Assembly (NCBI GenBank): GCA_035506275.1
Contig: DATJPT010000017.1
Coordinates: 112,903 to 176,902 of the forward strand
Direction: 5' to 3'
Length of the DNA: 64,000 bases
DNA from: Bacteroidota bacterium
GTDB taxonomy: Bacteria; Bacteroidota; Ignavibacteria; UBA10030; UBA8401
The notes under the pieces are model-generated. The model worked only from the letters and a program-made list of their open reading frames with translations. It did not search any database and had not been told where the DNA came from. Positions 36,284-48,499 of the stretch are shown one piece after another. The position numbers and the translations under genes were made by a program. Every line of letters starts with the position of its first letter. Positions within the stretch are counted from its first letter, which is position 1.

Positions 36284-37647
36284 GGCTGCACCTCCTTTGC
36301 CCGTTCAACCTTGACAGCAAAATTCATTTCTCCTCCCGTAGGGGTCTGCGACACCGGATTTTGCGTGCTCATGTTCATGGGATATACGCGCGCAGGAATT
36401 TTTTCCTTCAGGATCAACATTCGGAATTTCCCCCAAAGATACGCGAAGATGTTCGGCTTATCCGGGTCGGGAATCTGCTTGTGCACTGCCGGAACCGTCC
36501 GCAGGTATGCAACGATAGCGTTTTGATCATCCTCCCTGAGCGCGGCGAAGGATGCCCACGGCATCGGGAACGGAAGGAATTTCCTGCCGTCGCGTGAGAT
36601 GCCCTGGGTGAAGGCGCGTTTGATCTCCTGGTCCGTCCAGTCTCCCAGACCGGTCTCTTTGTCCGAAGTGAGGTTTCGCGTCACGAACTTGCCGAATGGG
36701 TAGAGGTCGAAGGTCAGCCCGCCGGACAACTGCGAACCTTCGACGATATGGAGGTCCGCGTCATACATAGAATGACACCCGGCACATCCGATGGACCGGA
36801 CAAGGTACTTTCCGCGTTGAACGGGGTCGGCTTTCGCCATTGCATCAATGCTCGCGTAAAATTCTTTCGCTTCCTGCTCGTTCATCTTCCAAACAGGCTT
36901 GCGCGCGATCGATACGACGTAATTCGCAAGATCCCACATCTCCTTGTCGCTGGCGGCGCCGACGTACGACGGCATCGGCGTTCCGTCGACCCCGGTTCTG
37001 AACCTGAGATAAATATCGCGTGCCGTGGCTCCTCCGCGGAACGTCCATGGCTCCGTTAGGTTCACCGCGCTGGTTTCAAAATTCCAGTCGTCCTGAAAAT
37101 CCCTTGACACTGCGCCGAGCCCGGCGCCGTCGGTGCCGTGGCAGTCGGCGCACTGCAATTTGGCGTAAACCTTTTTTCCGTTCGCCGCGCTTGCAGCAGA
37201 GAACGGAACCTGAGCGCTTACGTGAATAGGCTTCGGTTTATCTTTTTGGAAACGGGGAGAGAATGTTTTCACATAGTCGACAACATCCCTCAAAGAATCG
37301 CCTGTGATGAATTTTGCCCAGTCGGGCATCGCGGTTCCGTGAAGACCGTTCTTGACTGTTGAGGTCAGATCTTCGTCCGTGGGCAGGCTTCCGGATTCCG
37401 TCGAACGGAACTTGAACAGGCCGGTAGTGAAATTTCGCGGGCGCGGGTTCAGGAGTGCCGATGCAATGCCGTCCCCTTTCCCCGTTGCCCCATGGCATTG
37501 AGCGCAATGTGCTTCGTAGACAGCTTTGCCGACGTTGAGCTGCGACGAGCCCTGGCTGCCGGCCGGTTCGCTTTGCGCGGGACCTGAGAAGAAGATCCAC
37601 AGAGAAAGCGCTAAACCTATGCGAGAGGGTCTGGATACTGTCGCCAT
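36280..37647 (-). CDS. Tri-haem c-type cytochrome
   Basis: This 455-residue exported protein has a signal peptide (IGLALSLWIFFSGPAQS) and three cytochrome c domains with CAQCH (about residue 49), CADCH (about 166) and CAGCH (about 287). Likely axial methionines are in GTAMPDW, GTPMPSY and FPMPWASF. The third domain resembles the monohaem protein downstream, suggesting duplication. A ribosome binding site GGAGGAA precedes the ATG. It may pass electrons from a dehydrogenase to a terminal oxidase; no catalytic subunit is adjacent. Confidence 0.9.
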   Translation of the reverse strand: MATVSRPSRIGLALSLWIFFSGPAQSEPAGSQGSSQLNVGKAVYEAHCAQCHGATGKGDGIASALLNPRPRNFTTGLFKFRSTESGSLPTDEDLTSTVKNGLHGTAMPDWAKFITGDSLRDVVDYVKTFSPRFQKDKPKPIHVSAQVPFSAASAANGKKVYAKLQCADCHGTDGAGLGAVSRDFQDDWNFETSAVNLTEPWTFRGGATARDIYLRFRTGVDGTPMPSYVGAASDKEMWDLANYVVSIARKPVWKMNEQEAKEFYASIDAMAKADPVQRGKYLVRSIGCAGCHSMYDADLHIVEGSQLSGGLTFDLYPFGKFVTRNLTSDKETGLGDWTDQEIKRAFTQGISRDGRKFLPFPMPWASFAALREDDQNAIVAYLRTVPAVHKQIPDPDKPNIFAYLWGKFRMLILKEKIPARVYPMNMSTQNPVSQTPTGGEMNFAVKVERAKEVQP

Positions 37648-38066
37648 TGTTCCTCCGTACGATGAATGATTGAAGTTGGTAAATTATTCAACTGCCGTAA
37701 AAATTCTCCGGACGACGATCATCACGCCCTTTCTTTTGAGTCTGGAATATCAGTTGCGTTGCGAAATATGCTGGTGCAAAATAGCCATGCCGCCGCATAA
37801 GGGAACGGGTGCGAGAGCGTTCAGCGATCCGCCTTCTCTTCATCGACGGAAAAAAGAAGACACTGACGTTCTCATGACGCGAACGACCAACGAAATTTTT
37901 ACCGGAAAAGATTAATGGTATTGCGATCGGTCCCCGATTCGAATTCACGCCCTACAAGCGTTGAATCTCCCCTGTCTTTTGTGTACATTGGTGCGTTAAT
38001 GTATGTTTTCAAAGAGAATAAGTCAATAGCCTCGTTCTCCCCTTTTTATTCCGTGTATCCGTCGAA
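37648..38066. other. Divergent intergenic region upstream of cytochromes and transporter
   Basis: This 419-bp stretch has no convincing gene; the short frames here lack family features. A plus-strand promoter is visible at 37961-37989 (TTGAAT, 17-nt spacer, TACATT), which leaves a leader of about 70 nt to the transporter ATG. No terminator, riboswitch or repeat was recognised. Confidence 0.45.
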
Positions 38067-39728
38067 ATGCAGCCCCTCATAGATTTTTTCGCCGAAAACC
38101 CGCTCCTTCTTTTCTTTACTGTCATCGGCCTCGGATACCTTGTCGGAGAGATCAAGATCTTCGGCTTCAGCCTCGGAGTTTCGGCAGTGTTGTTCGTTGG
38201 GATCGCCTTCGGCGCCCTCGATAGGCGGCTCGCTCTTCCCGACTATATTTATATCATCGGTCTTGTCCTTTTCGTGTACGCCGTCGGGCTCCAGTCGGGC
38301 CCGAGCTTCTTCGCCTCCTTCCAAAAGCGGGGAATGCACATCAACGGCATGGCCGCACTGCTCATCGCTGTCGGCGGATTGGTGACGGTCGCACTCTGGA
38401 AGATCCTCGGCATTTCCGCCTCGAGTGCGGCCGGACTTTTTTGCGGCGCATTGACGAGCACTCCCGCCCTGGCGGCGACGGTCGAGACCGCGAAGTCACT
38501 TTCCGCGAATCTTCCGCGCGATGCTGCCGACCTCAATGCGAGCAGCCCCGTGGTGACGTACGGGCTTGCCTATCCGTTCGGCGTGCTTGGAGTCCTGCTA
38601 TGGTCGTTCGTTTTTGTTAAAATTTTCAAAATAGATTTTGCAAAAGAAGAGGCCGCGCGGTTGCGGGAAACAGGGTCGGATGTCATCGTCAGCCGGACGT
38701 TCAACGTCACCAATCCGGCAGTCGACGGCAAAAGCGCCGCAGAGGCTCTTCAGCTGCTCGGCCAGCCGGCCTTCACGCTCAGCAGAATCCAAAAGGGAGA
38801 ACTCATCGAGATCGCCGGGCCCGACACCATCCTCTCCCGGGGCGACAGGATTGTTGCGGTTGGGACCCATGACGCCCTCGAACGGGCCAGGATACTCTTC
38901 GGAGAGGAATCGCCGGATCATCTCCCGCTCGGCAACACCGGCATCGATTTTCGCCGCATCTTCGTCTCTCATCCGTCCGTTGTCGGAAGACGGATCCACG
39001 AACTCAACCTCGAAAAGGAATTCGGCGCCACGATCACCCGCCTGCGGCGGGGCGACGTCGACTTTGTTCCGTCTCCTGATACCATCCTCGAGTTAGGCGA
39101 CAGGATCCGCGTCGTGACGCGCCTCGAAAACCTCGACCGCATCACAAAATATTTCGGCGATTCGATGAAAGCGATCTCGGAGACCGATTTTCTTTCGATC
39201 TCGTTCGGCATTGTCCTCGGAGCGATGGTCGGCATGATCCCGATCCCGCTCGCTCACGGCATGTCGTTCAAACTCGGGTTTGCCGGCGGACCGCTCGTCG
39301 TCGCGCTGATCCTCGGGAGGCTCGAACGGACGGGACCGATCCTCTGGGCGCTGCCGTTCAATGCCAACCTTGTCCTGAGACAAACGGGGCTTGTCTTTTT
39401 CCTTGCCGGCATCGGTACGAAAGCCGGCTTCGGTTTCGGAACGATTTTTCAGTCGGGAGGATGGGAACTGATCGCCGCGGGAGCTCTCATCACGACATGC
39501 GTCGTCGTCCTGACCGTCATCGTCTCCTACAAATACCTGAAGTTCCCCATGTCCGCCGTCGTGGGCATCGTTGCAGGAATGTCCACTCAGTCGGCGTGCC
39601 TTGCCTACGCAAACCAGCAAACGCAAAATGACCAGCCGAATATTTGGTATGCCACCGTTTATCCGGCCTCGATGATCGCAAAAATCATCGTGGCGCAGGT
39701 CATTGTTTCGCTCCTCTGGGCACGATAG
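38067..39728 (+). CDS. AspT/YidE/YbjL-type antiporter with two TrkA-C domains
   Basis: This 553-residue protein has two AspT-like membrane halves (about residues 1-190 and 370-553). The central soluble part contains two RCK-C/TrkA-C domains (about 205-290 and 290-370; TILSRGDRIVAVGTHDAL and TILELGDRIRVVTRLENL). SLGVSAVLFVGIAFGAL and FCGALTSTPALAATVE are typical of the AAEx/AspT family, which includes the aspartate:alanine antiporter. Ligand is unknown. No aspartate decarboxylase is adjacent, so a simple AspT role is not supported. Confidence 0.87.
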   Translation: MQPLIDFFAENPLLLFFTVIGLGYLVGEIKIFGFSLGVSAVLFVGIAFGALDRRLALPDYIYIIGLVLFVYAVGLQSGPSFFASFQKRGMHINGMAALLIAVGGLVTVALWKILGISASSAAGLFCGALTSTPALAATVETAKSLSANLPRDAADLNASSPVVTYGLAYPFGVLGVLLWSFVFVKIFKIDFAKEEAARLRETGSDVIVSRTFNVTNPAVDGKSAAEALQLLGQPAFTLSRIQKGELIEIAGPDTILSRGDRIVAVGTHDALERARILFGEESPDHLPLGNTGIDFRRIFVSHPSVVGRRIHELNLEKEFGATITRLRRGDVDFVPSPDTILELGDRIRVVTRLENLDRITKYFGDSMKAISETDFLSISFGIVLGAMVGMIPIPLAHGMSFKLGFAGGPLVVALILGRLERTGPILWALPFNANLVLRQTGLVFFLAGIGTKAGFGFGTIFQSGGWELIAAGALITTCVVVLTVIVSYKYLKFPMSAVVGIVAGMSTQSACLAYANQQTQNDQPNIWYATVYPASMIAKIIVAQVIVSLLWAR

Positions 39729-39779
39729 CGTCCATTCCCGCCGTTTTGGAGCCGACGGCAGTTTTTTCTCCCCCTTTCA

Positions 39780-39808
39780 TTGACTTTTTTCAATTATTTT
39801 GGTATAAT
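39780..39808 (+). promoter_or_regulatory. Near-consensus promoter of rplU-rpmA
   Basis: TTGACT (39780-39785), 17-nt spacer and a perfect TATAAT (39803-39808), 46 bases upstream of the L21 ATG. This is the strongest promoter match in the window, as expected for ribosomal protein genes. Confidence 0.88.
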
Positions 39809-39854
39809 AGTAGTCCAATTTTGAAACACCATTATTCTGAGGAAGGATACGGCG

Positions 39855-40163
39855 ATGTTTGCAGTTGTTGAGATCGGCGGGCAGCAGTATAAAGTGAACC
39901 CCGAAGAGAAGCTCTACGTGCCGAAGCTCGAAAAAGAGGTCGGCAGCAGCATAAAGTTCGACAAAGTACTTCTGGTCTCCAACGACAAAGAGGTAAAAGT
40001 CGGAGCCCCCGTCGTCTCCGGCGCTTCGGTGAGCGCGAAGGTGCTTGCCCATGTGAAGGACGATAAAGTGATCGTTTTCAAGAAGAAGAAGCGCAAAGGA
40101 TACCGGGTGAAGCGCGGGCACCGCCAGCAGTACACCCATATTGAAATTACTTCGATCGCATAA
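39855..40163 (+). CDS. rplU: 50S ribosomal protein L21
   Basis: This 102-residue protein matches bacterial L21 over its whole length: MFAVVEIGGQQYKV at the start, a basic KKKKRKGYRVKRGHRQQYTHIEI at the end. It binds 23S rRNA in the large subunit. GAGGAAGGA precedes the ATG. It has the conserved rplU-rpmA order, 32 bp from rpmA. Confidence 0.98.
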   Translation: MFAVVEIGGQQYKVNPEEKLYVPKLEKEVGSSIKFDKVLLVSNDKEVKVGAPVVSGASVSAKVLAHVKDDKVIVFKKKKRKGYRVKRGHRQQYTHIEITSIA

Positions 40164-40195
40164 TTTTTTAGCACCGGGAAAGGAAACGGAAAAGT

Positions 40196-41471
<1,276 letters not shown>

Positions 41472-41486
41472 GAAGTTCGGCGGATT

Positions 41487-41915
41487 TCAGATCGTCATCG
41501 TCATCGTGACCTCGTTGCCATGGGCGTTGAAGCTGACCTTCTCCATCAGCTGATGCATCAAGAAAACGCCTCTGCCGCTTTCGCGCAATAAGTTATCTTC
41601 GTGGACCGGGTTCGGGATCGCGCTCGGGTCGAATCCCTTCCCTTCGTCCTTCACCCTGATCGTCAGCGCATGTCCCTTGCGCGTCCCTGTGACGATCACC
41701 TTCTTCGCCGGGTCGCGCTTGTTCCCATGAATGATGGCGTTGTTCACCGCCTCGGTGACGACGACAAGCAGTGAGCCGAGCTTCTCTTCGTCAAGATGAA
41801 GAGATGAGTTCATCCTGATAAGAAACTCCTCCACGCGATGAACGCTTTTCGGGTCGCTTCTCAATGTGATCCGAAAAACCTTCGCCGCCGTCCGCTGCCG
41901 GGAATGAGCCGCCAC
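41487..41915 (-). CDS. RsbW-type anti-sigma/serine kinase-like ATP-binding protein
   Basis: This 142-residue GHKL ATPase has the N-box VVVTEAVNNAIIHGN, the G1 box VKDEGKGFDP and the G2-like GRGVFLM, and no transmembrane segments. I chose the GTG at 41915, 11 nt after the barrel gene stop with GAGG upstream; the frame continues upstream inside that gene and is not credible there. Such proteins bind sigma factors or phosphorylate anti-anti-sigma proteins. No STAS or sigma gene is adjacent. Confidence 0.87.
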   Translation of the reverse strand: MAAHSRQRTAAKVFRITLRSDPKSVHRVEEFLIRMNSSLHLDEEKLGSLLVVVTEAVNNAIIHGNKRDPAKKVIVTGTRKGHALTIRVKDEGKGFDPSAIPNPVHEDNLLRESGRGVFLMHQLMEKVSFNAHGNEVTMTMTI

Positions 41916-41926
41916 TGCAATCCTCG

Positions 41927-43864
41927 CTAGAAATTTGCTTTTGCCGTCATCACAACGTTTGACACATCGCGTATGGGCTGGTTTGTTTCTTTCTGAAATT
42001 CCTTCCACCCCTCGATCTCGAGCCGCCAGCCGGGCCTGAGCGTCAGCACGAACAGCGTCGTCGGCCCATAGCTGAAGAAATTTCCATTCGGCACCCTCGT
42101 CGTTCCGCTGTACAGGTACGTATTCTGCACGAACGATCGGAATCCCACGGCGCACACCAGTTTCTCCTCTATGGTGTACCGCACCGACGGGGAAAAAGTT
42201 ACCTCCTGAAAATATTGCTGCGGACGTTCCGAGAACGCCTGCCATTCCAACTGCCCGCGTTCGTAGAGCCGCAGATGGAAAAAAACGTCAAGCCCTACCC
42301 TTGACGTCATATCATACGACGTCGAATCGAGAAATGCAAATTGTCTGTACGAATAGCTTTCGACCGTCGGCGCGATCGATTCGAAATCGAACACGGTATA
42401 GTTCGCGAGGACCTCGAAGGTGTTGGCGGTTCTAAGCACGGACGACGGCGTGTACGTCAATTCGGGGGCCAGGCGAAAGATCCGATTCCAGTTGTTGTTG
42501 GCGCTCCGGTCGGCAAACAGATAGACGATGTGGTTCAGTGTTGCCTCCGCCGTAATGCTCGCTTCAAAATACTGGTTCCATCGGTGGAATTCCCGGCCGG
42601 AAACGGTGATGAGAAGCTCGTCGCGGTCGTCGGTGTTCAACGAATCGGGGGTGTCATACCGAAGGAGGCCTGCAGAACTTTCGAACGAGATAAAATCGTC
42701 GGACGATAAAGGCATGGAAAATATGCCGCGCAAGGAAGTGCGCCGTGCGTCGTTATCGAGCTGATATTCCTGCTCCACCGCGCTCGCAAGAATATCCTCG
42801 TCCACGCCGCTGATCTGCTGGAGCACATGACGCTCGTCCCGCTCGCTGGAGTGGATACCGACGGAGGCGAAGACATTATTCATGTCGCGGTAGACGAGGT
42901 CGATGCCGCCGTCGAGGATCTGTTCGTCCACGACGACGTCGTACGGAATCAGCGCCGGCTCGAGGAGCGATTTATAGCGGAAGGTATTGCTGATCGTCCG
43001 CGTCTCGACGAGCGTTTGGACAACCGCGGAGAGGTCTCTCGCAACCGCATAATGCAACGTGTTCGCGATGTTGTAAACCTCGTCCACGCGGCTCCGGATA
43101 TTCTCTTTGACGCCGAATTCCCTCTGCATCACGATGTCGGCGGGAATGTAAAAATCCCACCGGTTGTTCGACCACTGAAACCGGAGGCTGTCGAACGACC
43201 CTTCCCCGAAGTTCTTCTGGAACGACAGCTGGGCGGCGTTGCTCCGGTAATACCTGGGGGAAAGGTCGCTCACATTCAGCCGCAGCGATGCCTGCGTTTC
43301 GTACCCGTCCAGATCGACCGTGTCCAGCTGCGAAGAGAGCTTGTAGTTCCACCCCTGGTCGATCTGGTCCTGCTGCCGGTCGACGCGAAACCCGATGAGC
43401 GGAGAAACTGAGAGGTACGACATCGGATGGATCGCGAGGCCCACAAGACCGGTGTGAAGAGCAGCGTTGCTGACGTCGAACGACTGATTGTCCGAAAGCG
43501 TGAATGTCGAGCCCTCGATGTCCATATCAAGCAACGACGAGATCGTTCGTGATGCATTCAGCCAGAGCGTATGTTCATCGCGAAGAGAATTCTGGTCCTG
43601 CTGGATGAACGTGGAGCTGAAACGGTCGTGGACATCGGCGGCGAAACCGCTGTCGCGGCCGCTGACATCCGCCCTAAAATTCCAAAGATAGGTGTTCAGA
43701 TTTCTTTCGAAGCGGACATCGGTGTCGTTGGAATCTCTGGCGGCGGTGTTGTAGAACAGTGAATCGGTTTGAGCAAACGCCATCGAAGGGACGACCGCCA
43801 GCGCGGCGAGGAGAAAGCGCCAAACGGCGGCAAGGCCGTTGCCTTGACGACCGCCGCGTCGCAC
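41927..43864 (-). CDS. Large putative outer-membrane beta-barrel protein, unknown family
   Basis: This 645-residue protein has a signal peptide (AVWRFLLAALAVVPSMAFAQ). The rest alternates polar and aromatic residues with repeated short strands (YLSVSPLIGFRVD, FEVLANYTVFDFES, VFFHLRLYERGQLEWQ) and ends in VVMTAKANF, a barrel-like C-terminus with terminal Phe. I recognise no known family. The GTG at 43864 gives the most compact signal peptide. An ATG at 44050 overlapping the epimerase stop would add about 60 residues of odd composition, so the start is uncertain. It lies between the epimerase and RsbW-like genes. Confidence 0.7.
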   Translation of the reverse strand: MRRGGRQGNGLAAVWRFLLAALAVVPSMAFAQTDSLFYNTAARDSNDTDVRFERNLNTYLWNFRADVSGRDSGFAADVHDRFSSTFIQQDQNSLRDEHTLWLNASRTISSLLDMDIEGSTFTLSDNQSFDVSNAALHTGLVGLAIHPMSYLSVSPLIGFRVDRQQDQIDQGWNYKLSSQLDTVDLDGYETQASLRLNVSDLSPRYYRSNAAQLSFQKNFGEGSFDSLRFQWSNNRWDFYIPADIVMQREFGVKENIRSRVDEVYNIANTLHYAVARDLSAVVQTLVETRTISNTFRYKSLLEPALIPYDVVVDEQILDGGIDLVYRDMNNVFASVGIHSSERDERHVLQQISGVDEDILASAVEQEYQLDNDARRTSLRGIFSMPLSSDDFISFESSAGLLRYDTPDSLNTDDRDELLITVSGREFHRWNQYFEASITAEATLNHIVYLFADRSANNNWNRIFRLAPELTYTPSSVLRTANTFEVLANYTVFDFESIAPTVESYSYRQFAFLDSTSYDMTSRVGLDVFFHLRLYERGQLEWQAFSERPQQYFQEVTFSPSVRYTIEEKLVCAVGFRSFVQNTYLYSGTTRVPNGNFFSYGPTTLFVLTLRPGWRLEIEGWKEFQKETNQPIRDVSNVVMTAKANF

Positions 43865-44049
43865 ACAGGGGAAAGAAGCGGAACATCGTTGACCTCTTCC
43901 GGCAAAAGACGGGGGAGCTATGGAAAAGAGAGTGTTCAATGGATCGAACTTTCTTATGCAGGCAGGAATAGCGCATGCTGCCGCAGGCCGTGCTGTGCTG
44001 GAAGAAGAACAATTGCAGCCGAGTTCGGGGGAGGCCGAATTTGGTTCCA

Positions 44050-44898
44050 TCAGAAAAGAATATCACGCACGGTGTACTGCGGAACATAGCCGAGGAGGTC
44101 GTGCGCTTTGCGGCACGACAGCAGCGACGATGCTCCAGCGAAATCGGGAGCAAAGCCCTTGACCTCCGGGAAATAGGTCCTCATCAAACTCCGTGAATCG
44201 ATCCCCGTCCAATTATCCTTTGCCGCGATGAAAAATATTTCGTGGATCGAGTCCAAATCCTTTTCAACGGCCAGCCTGTGCGCCTGTGCCGCGTCGTAGG
44301 CGTGGACAAAGGCCCAGAGGTTGTTGCACCACTTGTGCGGTTCGGCGATGAGCCCCTTGTACCGTTCGCGTTCGCTTCCCTCGGGAACCCAGATCCACGG
44401 CGCGCGGAGACAGACCGTGCGAATGCCGTAGCGTTCGGAGTATGACTGACAGATCCGTTCGCCGATGATCTTGCTCAAGCCGTACGGGTCCTGCGGCCGG
44501 AGGGGGTGCGTTTCGTCGATCGGTATGTAGTCCGGCGCCATGTGTTTCGACATGAACGCGAATCCGAGCGCCGACTCGCTCGACGTCAGGACAACCTTCC
44601 TGACGCCGGTGCGCGCAGCGGCTTCAAGCACGTTGAATGTCCCGTTGACGTTGAGGCCGAAGACTTTTTCGGGGGGATGGTTGAGCGGATGGGGAATGCC
44701 TGCCATGTGAACGACCGCGTCGTAGCCCTTCACCGCCTTGACGACGTTCGGCAGGTCGAGCACATCGACATCGTGATGCCAGAGTCCGGGCCTTGGTGGA
44801 ACGATGTCGAGAACGCCGACATCGTGTTTGTGACGCACCAATTCGTCAACAACATACTTGCCGACCGAGCCGCTTCCGCCGGTCACGAGGATTTTCAT
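44050..44898 (-). CDS. NAD-dependent epimerase/dehydratase (extended SDR)
   Basis: This 282-residue protein has the Rossmann motif VTGGSGSVGKYVVDEL at the start. The acidic DIVPP after beta 2 suggests NAD. The active-site Ser is in LTSSESAL and the Tyr/Lys in DPYGLSKIIGE. APWIWVPEGSERERY is reminiscent of uronate-dehydrogenase or nucleoside-sugar epimerase relatives. Substrate is not predictable. AGGACCTC lies just before the ATG. Confidence 0.88.
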   Translation of the reverse strand: MKILVTGGSGSVGKYVVDELVRHKHDVGVLDIVPPRPGLWHHDVDVLDLPNVVKAVKGYDAVVHMAGIPHPLNHPPEKVFGLNVNGTFNVLEAAARTGVRKVVLTSSESALGFAFMSKHMAPDYIPIDETHPLRPQDPYGLSKIIGERICQSYSERYGIRTVCLRAPWIWVPEGSERERYKGLIAEPHKWCNNLWAFVHAYDAAQAHRLAVEKDLDSIHEIFFIAAKDNWTGIDSRSLMRTYFPEVKGFAPDFAGASSLLSCRKAHDLLGYVPQYTVRDILF

Positions 44899-44961
44899 AT
44901 GAGGTCCTCCAAAAAACTATCGAGGAAACATTCTTGCCTGATTGGTGCAGCGACAAAAGCT

Positions 44962-46377
44962 CTAGAGTTCAAATTTCTGGAGGCGAACCGGTATCGCAAC
45001 GTTCTTGAAGCCCTGGTCCTTCAATCCTCCGGAAAACTTTTCTGCCTGGTCCGGATCGCCGTGCACGAGGAACACATTCTTCAATCGGCCCTTATTGAAA
45101 TGATTGAAGTAGGCAAGAAGTTCGTTCCGGTCGGCGTGCGCGCTGAAGGAGTTCATCACCACCACATCGCACTTTCGTTCGTGCACCTCGCCGAAGATCG
45201 TCACTTCTTTCTCCTGTTCGACGAGCCTTCTCCCGAGCGTATGCTCGGCCTGATAGCCGACGATGAGGATCGTGTTTTTAGGATCGCCGATGTTATTGGC
45301 GATGTGATGCCGAATACGCCCCGCCTCGCACATGCCCGATGAGGCAATGATGATACACGGCTCGGTCTTGTCGTTCAGTTTCTTCGATTCATCAACATTC
45401 CGTATGTACGTCAGCCGATTGAACCCGAACGGGTCCTCCTCACGCTTCATCAGATCGAGCGTCTCGGCGTCGAAGCATTCGGGGTGTTTGCGGAACACCT
45501 CCGTGGCGCTCGTCGAAAGAGGACTGTCGACGTAAACGGGAATATTCTGCAGCTTCCCCTTTTCCCTGAGGAGGTGGATCGTATAGACCAGATCCTGCGT
45601 GCGTCCGACGCTGAACGCCGGAATGATAACCTTGCCCCCGCGCCGCGCAGTCTTCATCACGGCCTCTTCAAACTTCTGGGGCATCTCGTCAACCGAAGCG
45701 TGGAACCGTCCGCCGTACGTGCTTTCGCTGATGACCGCATCGACATCCCCCATGAATTCCGGGTCGCGCAGGATCGGGAGGTTCGGCCTGCCAAGATCGC
45801 CGGTAAAGCCGAGTTTGATTTCGCGGCGGTAAGAGCTTTTTCCGTCTCCTCCTTCGACGATCGTCAGGATCACGGAAGCAGAACCAAGAATGTGTCCGGC
45901 ATCCACGAACTCGACCTGCACCCCGCTTGCCGCTTCAAATTTCGAATGATACGGTACCGACTGGAACAGGCTCAGCGCGGGCTCAACATCGTCGATGGTG
46001 TACAGCGGCTCGGGGGGCGGAAGATGTTTCTTTGTGTGCTTCTTGCCGACAAATTCGACGTCGCGCTCCTGAATGTAGGCGCTGTCTTTGAGCATGATGT
46101 CGCTGAGGTCGTGCGTGGCAGGAGTGCAATAGATCGGTCCCGAGTACCCGTTTTTGACGAGGTTGGGAAGGTTCCCGGCGTGGTCGATGTGCGCGTGCGA
46201 CAGAACGAGGGCATCGATCGTTGAGGGGTCGAAGGGAAAGTTTTTATTCCGCTCGAACGTATCCGCACGCTTCCCCTGGAACAGGCCGCAATCGAGAAGA
46301 ATTTTCTTTCCGTTGACAAGAATGAGGTGCATCGAACCAGTGACCGTCCGCGTTGCACCGATAAATTCAATGACCAT
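44962..46377 (-). CDS. Metallo-beta-lactamase/beta-CASP RNA nuclease
   Basis: This 471-residue protein has the zinc motif SHAHIDHAGNLP (about residues 60-71), further ligand His/Asp in FVDAGHILGSA and FTGDLGRPNLP, and a beta-CASP domain in the second half (AFSVGRTQDLVYTI, SSGMCEAGRIRHH, NSFSAHADRNELLAYF). The C-terminal RMMBL-type region ends with LVHGDPDQAEKF. It resembles CPSF73/YSH1-type exonucleases of bacteria and archaea, distinct from RNase J. It probably processes RNA in the cytoplasm. Confidence 0.92.
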   Translation of the reverse strand: MVIEFIGATRTVTGSMHLILVNGKKILLDCGLFQGKRADTFERNKNFPFDPSTIDALVLSHAHIDHAGNLPNLVKNGYSGPIYCTPATHDLSDIMLKDSAYIQERDVEFVGKKHTKKHLPPPEPLYTIDDVEPALSLFQSVPYHSKFEAASGVQVEFVDAGHILGSASVILTIVEGGDGKSSYRREIKLGFTGDLGRPNLPILRDPEFMGDVDAVISESTYGGRFHASVDEMPQKFEEAVMKTARRGGKVIIPAFSVGRTQDLVYTIHLLREKGKLQNIPVYVDSPLSTSATEVFRKHPECFDAETLDLMKREEDPFGFNRLTYIRNVDESKKLNDKTEPCIIIASSGMCEAGRIRHHIANNIGDPKNTILIVGYQAEHTLGRRLVEQEKEVTIFGEVHERKCDVVVMNSFSAHADRNELLAYFNHFNKGRLKNVFLVHGDPDQAEKFSGGLKDQGFKNVAIPVRLQKFEL

Positions 46378-46402
46378 AAATTTCCGAAAAGGAGTGAATG
46401 TT

Positions 46403-46459
46403 ATGTCACGGTATGATACGAAATCAGGGGGCGGTTTTCAAGGAAAGAAATTCGGGTAG
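46403..46459 (+). pseudogene. Tiny ORF stopped by a repeat element, possibly an interrupted gene
   Basis: AAGGAG (46388-46393) precedes the ATG at 46403, which encodes 18 basic, glycine-rich residues (MSRYDTKSGGGFQGKKFG). The TAG stop at 46457 is the first base triplet of the small repeat element. Removing that element and one copy of its 9-bp duplication restores an open frame to 46854, about 90 residues in total. The far end overlaps the pyrG 3' end, so the restored frame may be chance. No family was recognised. Confidence 0.35.
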
Positions 46460-46626
46460 TGTTACAGTTGCACATTCAAGGCTTTTGGGACAGTCGTTCT
46501 CTCGTTTCCAACCTCCGATTGGGAACGGAGTGAATCTAGATGTCTCCGTCCGAAGAACAAGTTTCCGAAACCGCTCCCAACCGAGTTTGAGGGCAGGAGG
46601 GGGAAATTCTTAGACTGAAGCATTGC
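46457..46626. mobile_element. Small MITE-like element, copy A, flanked by a 9-bp duplication
   Basis: A 170-bp non-coding element is bounded by the direct repeat AAATTCGGG (46448-46456 and 46627-46635), which looks like a 9-bp target duplication. Its ends are imperfect inverted repeats: left TAGTGTTACAGTT, right (reverse complement) GCAATGCTTCAGTC. The right half aligns with the element at about 61261-61410 (shared blocks include CAAGT..., CCGCtCCCAacC and AATTCT). No transposase is present, so it would be mobilised in trans. Confidence 0.65.
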
Positions 46627-46761
46627 AAATTCGGGGGTAATGTCCTGATCTTGAGTTCACGTCACCCCAAACCTGATCCGCGGTCTGCATCGATGAGACG
46701 CAAAGACAAGCTCAGCACGGCGCAGCGTGTTCGATCCATGGTCATTGAAGCCAGGAGACTG

Positions 46762-48432
<1,671 letters not shown>

Positions 48433-48499
48433 TCATAATCAAAAATGGAGAATGAACAATCTGAGCGCTTCTCCTTCACGATATCAACAGCTGCAATTA

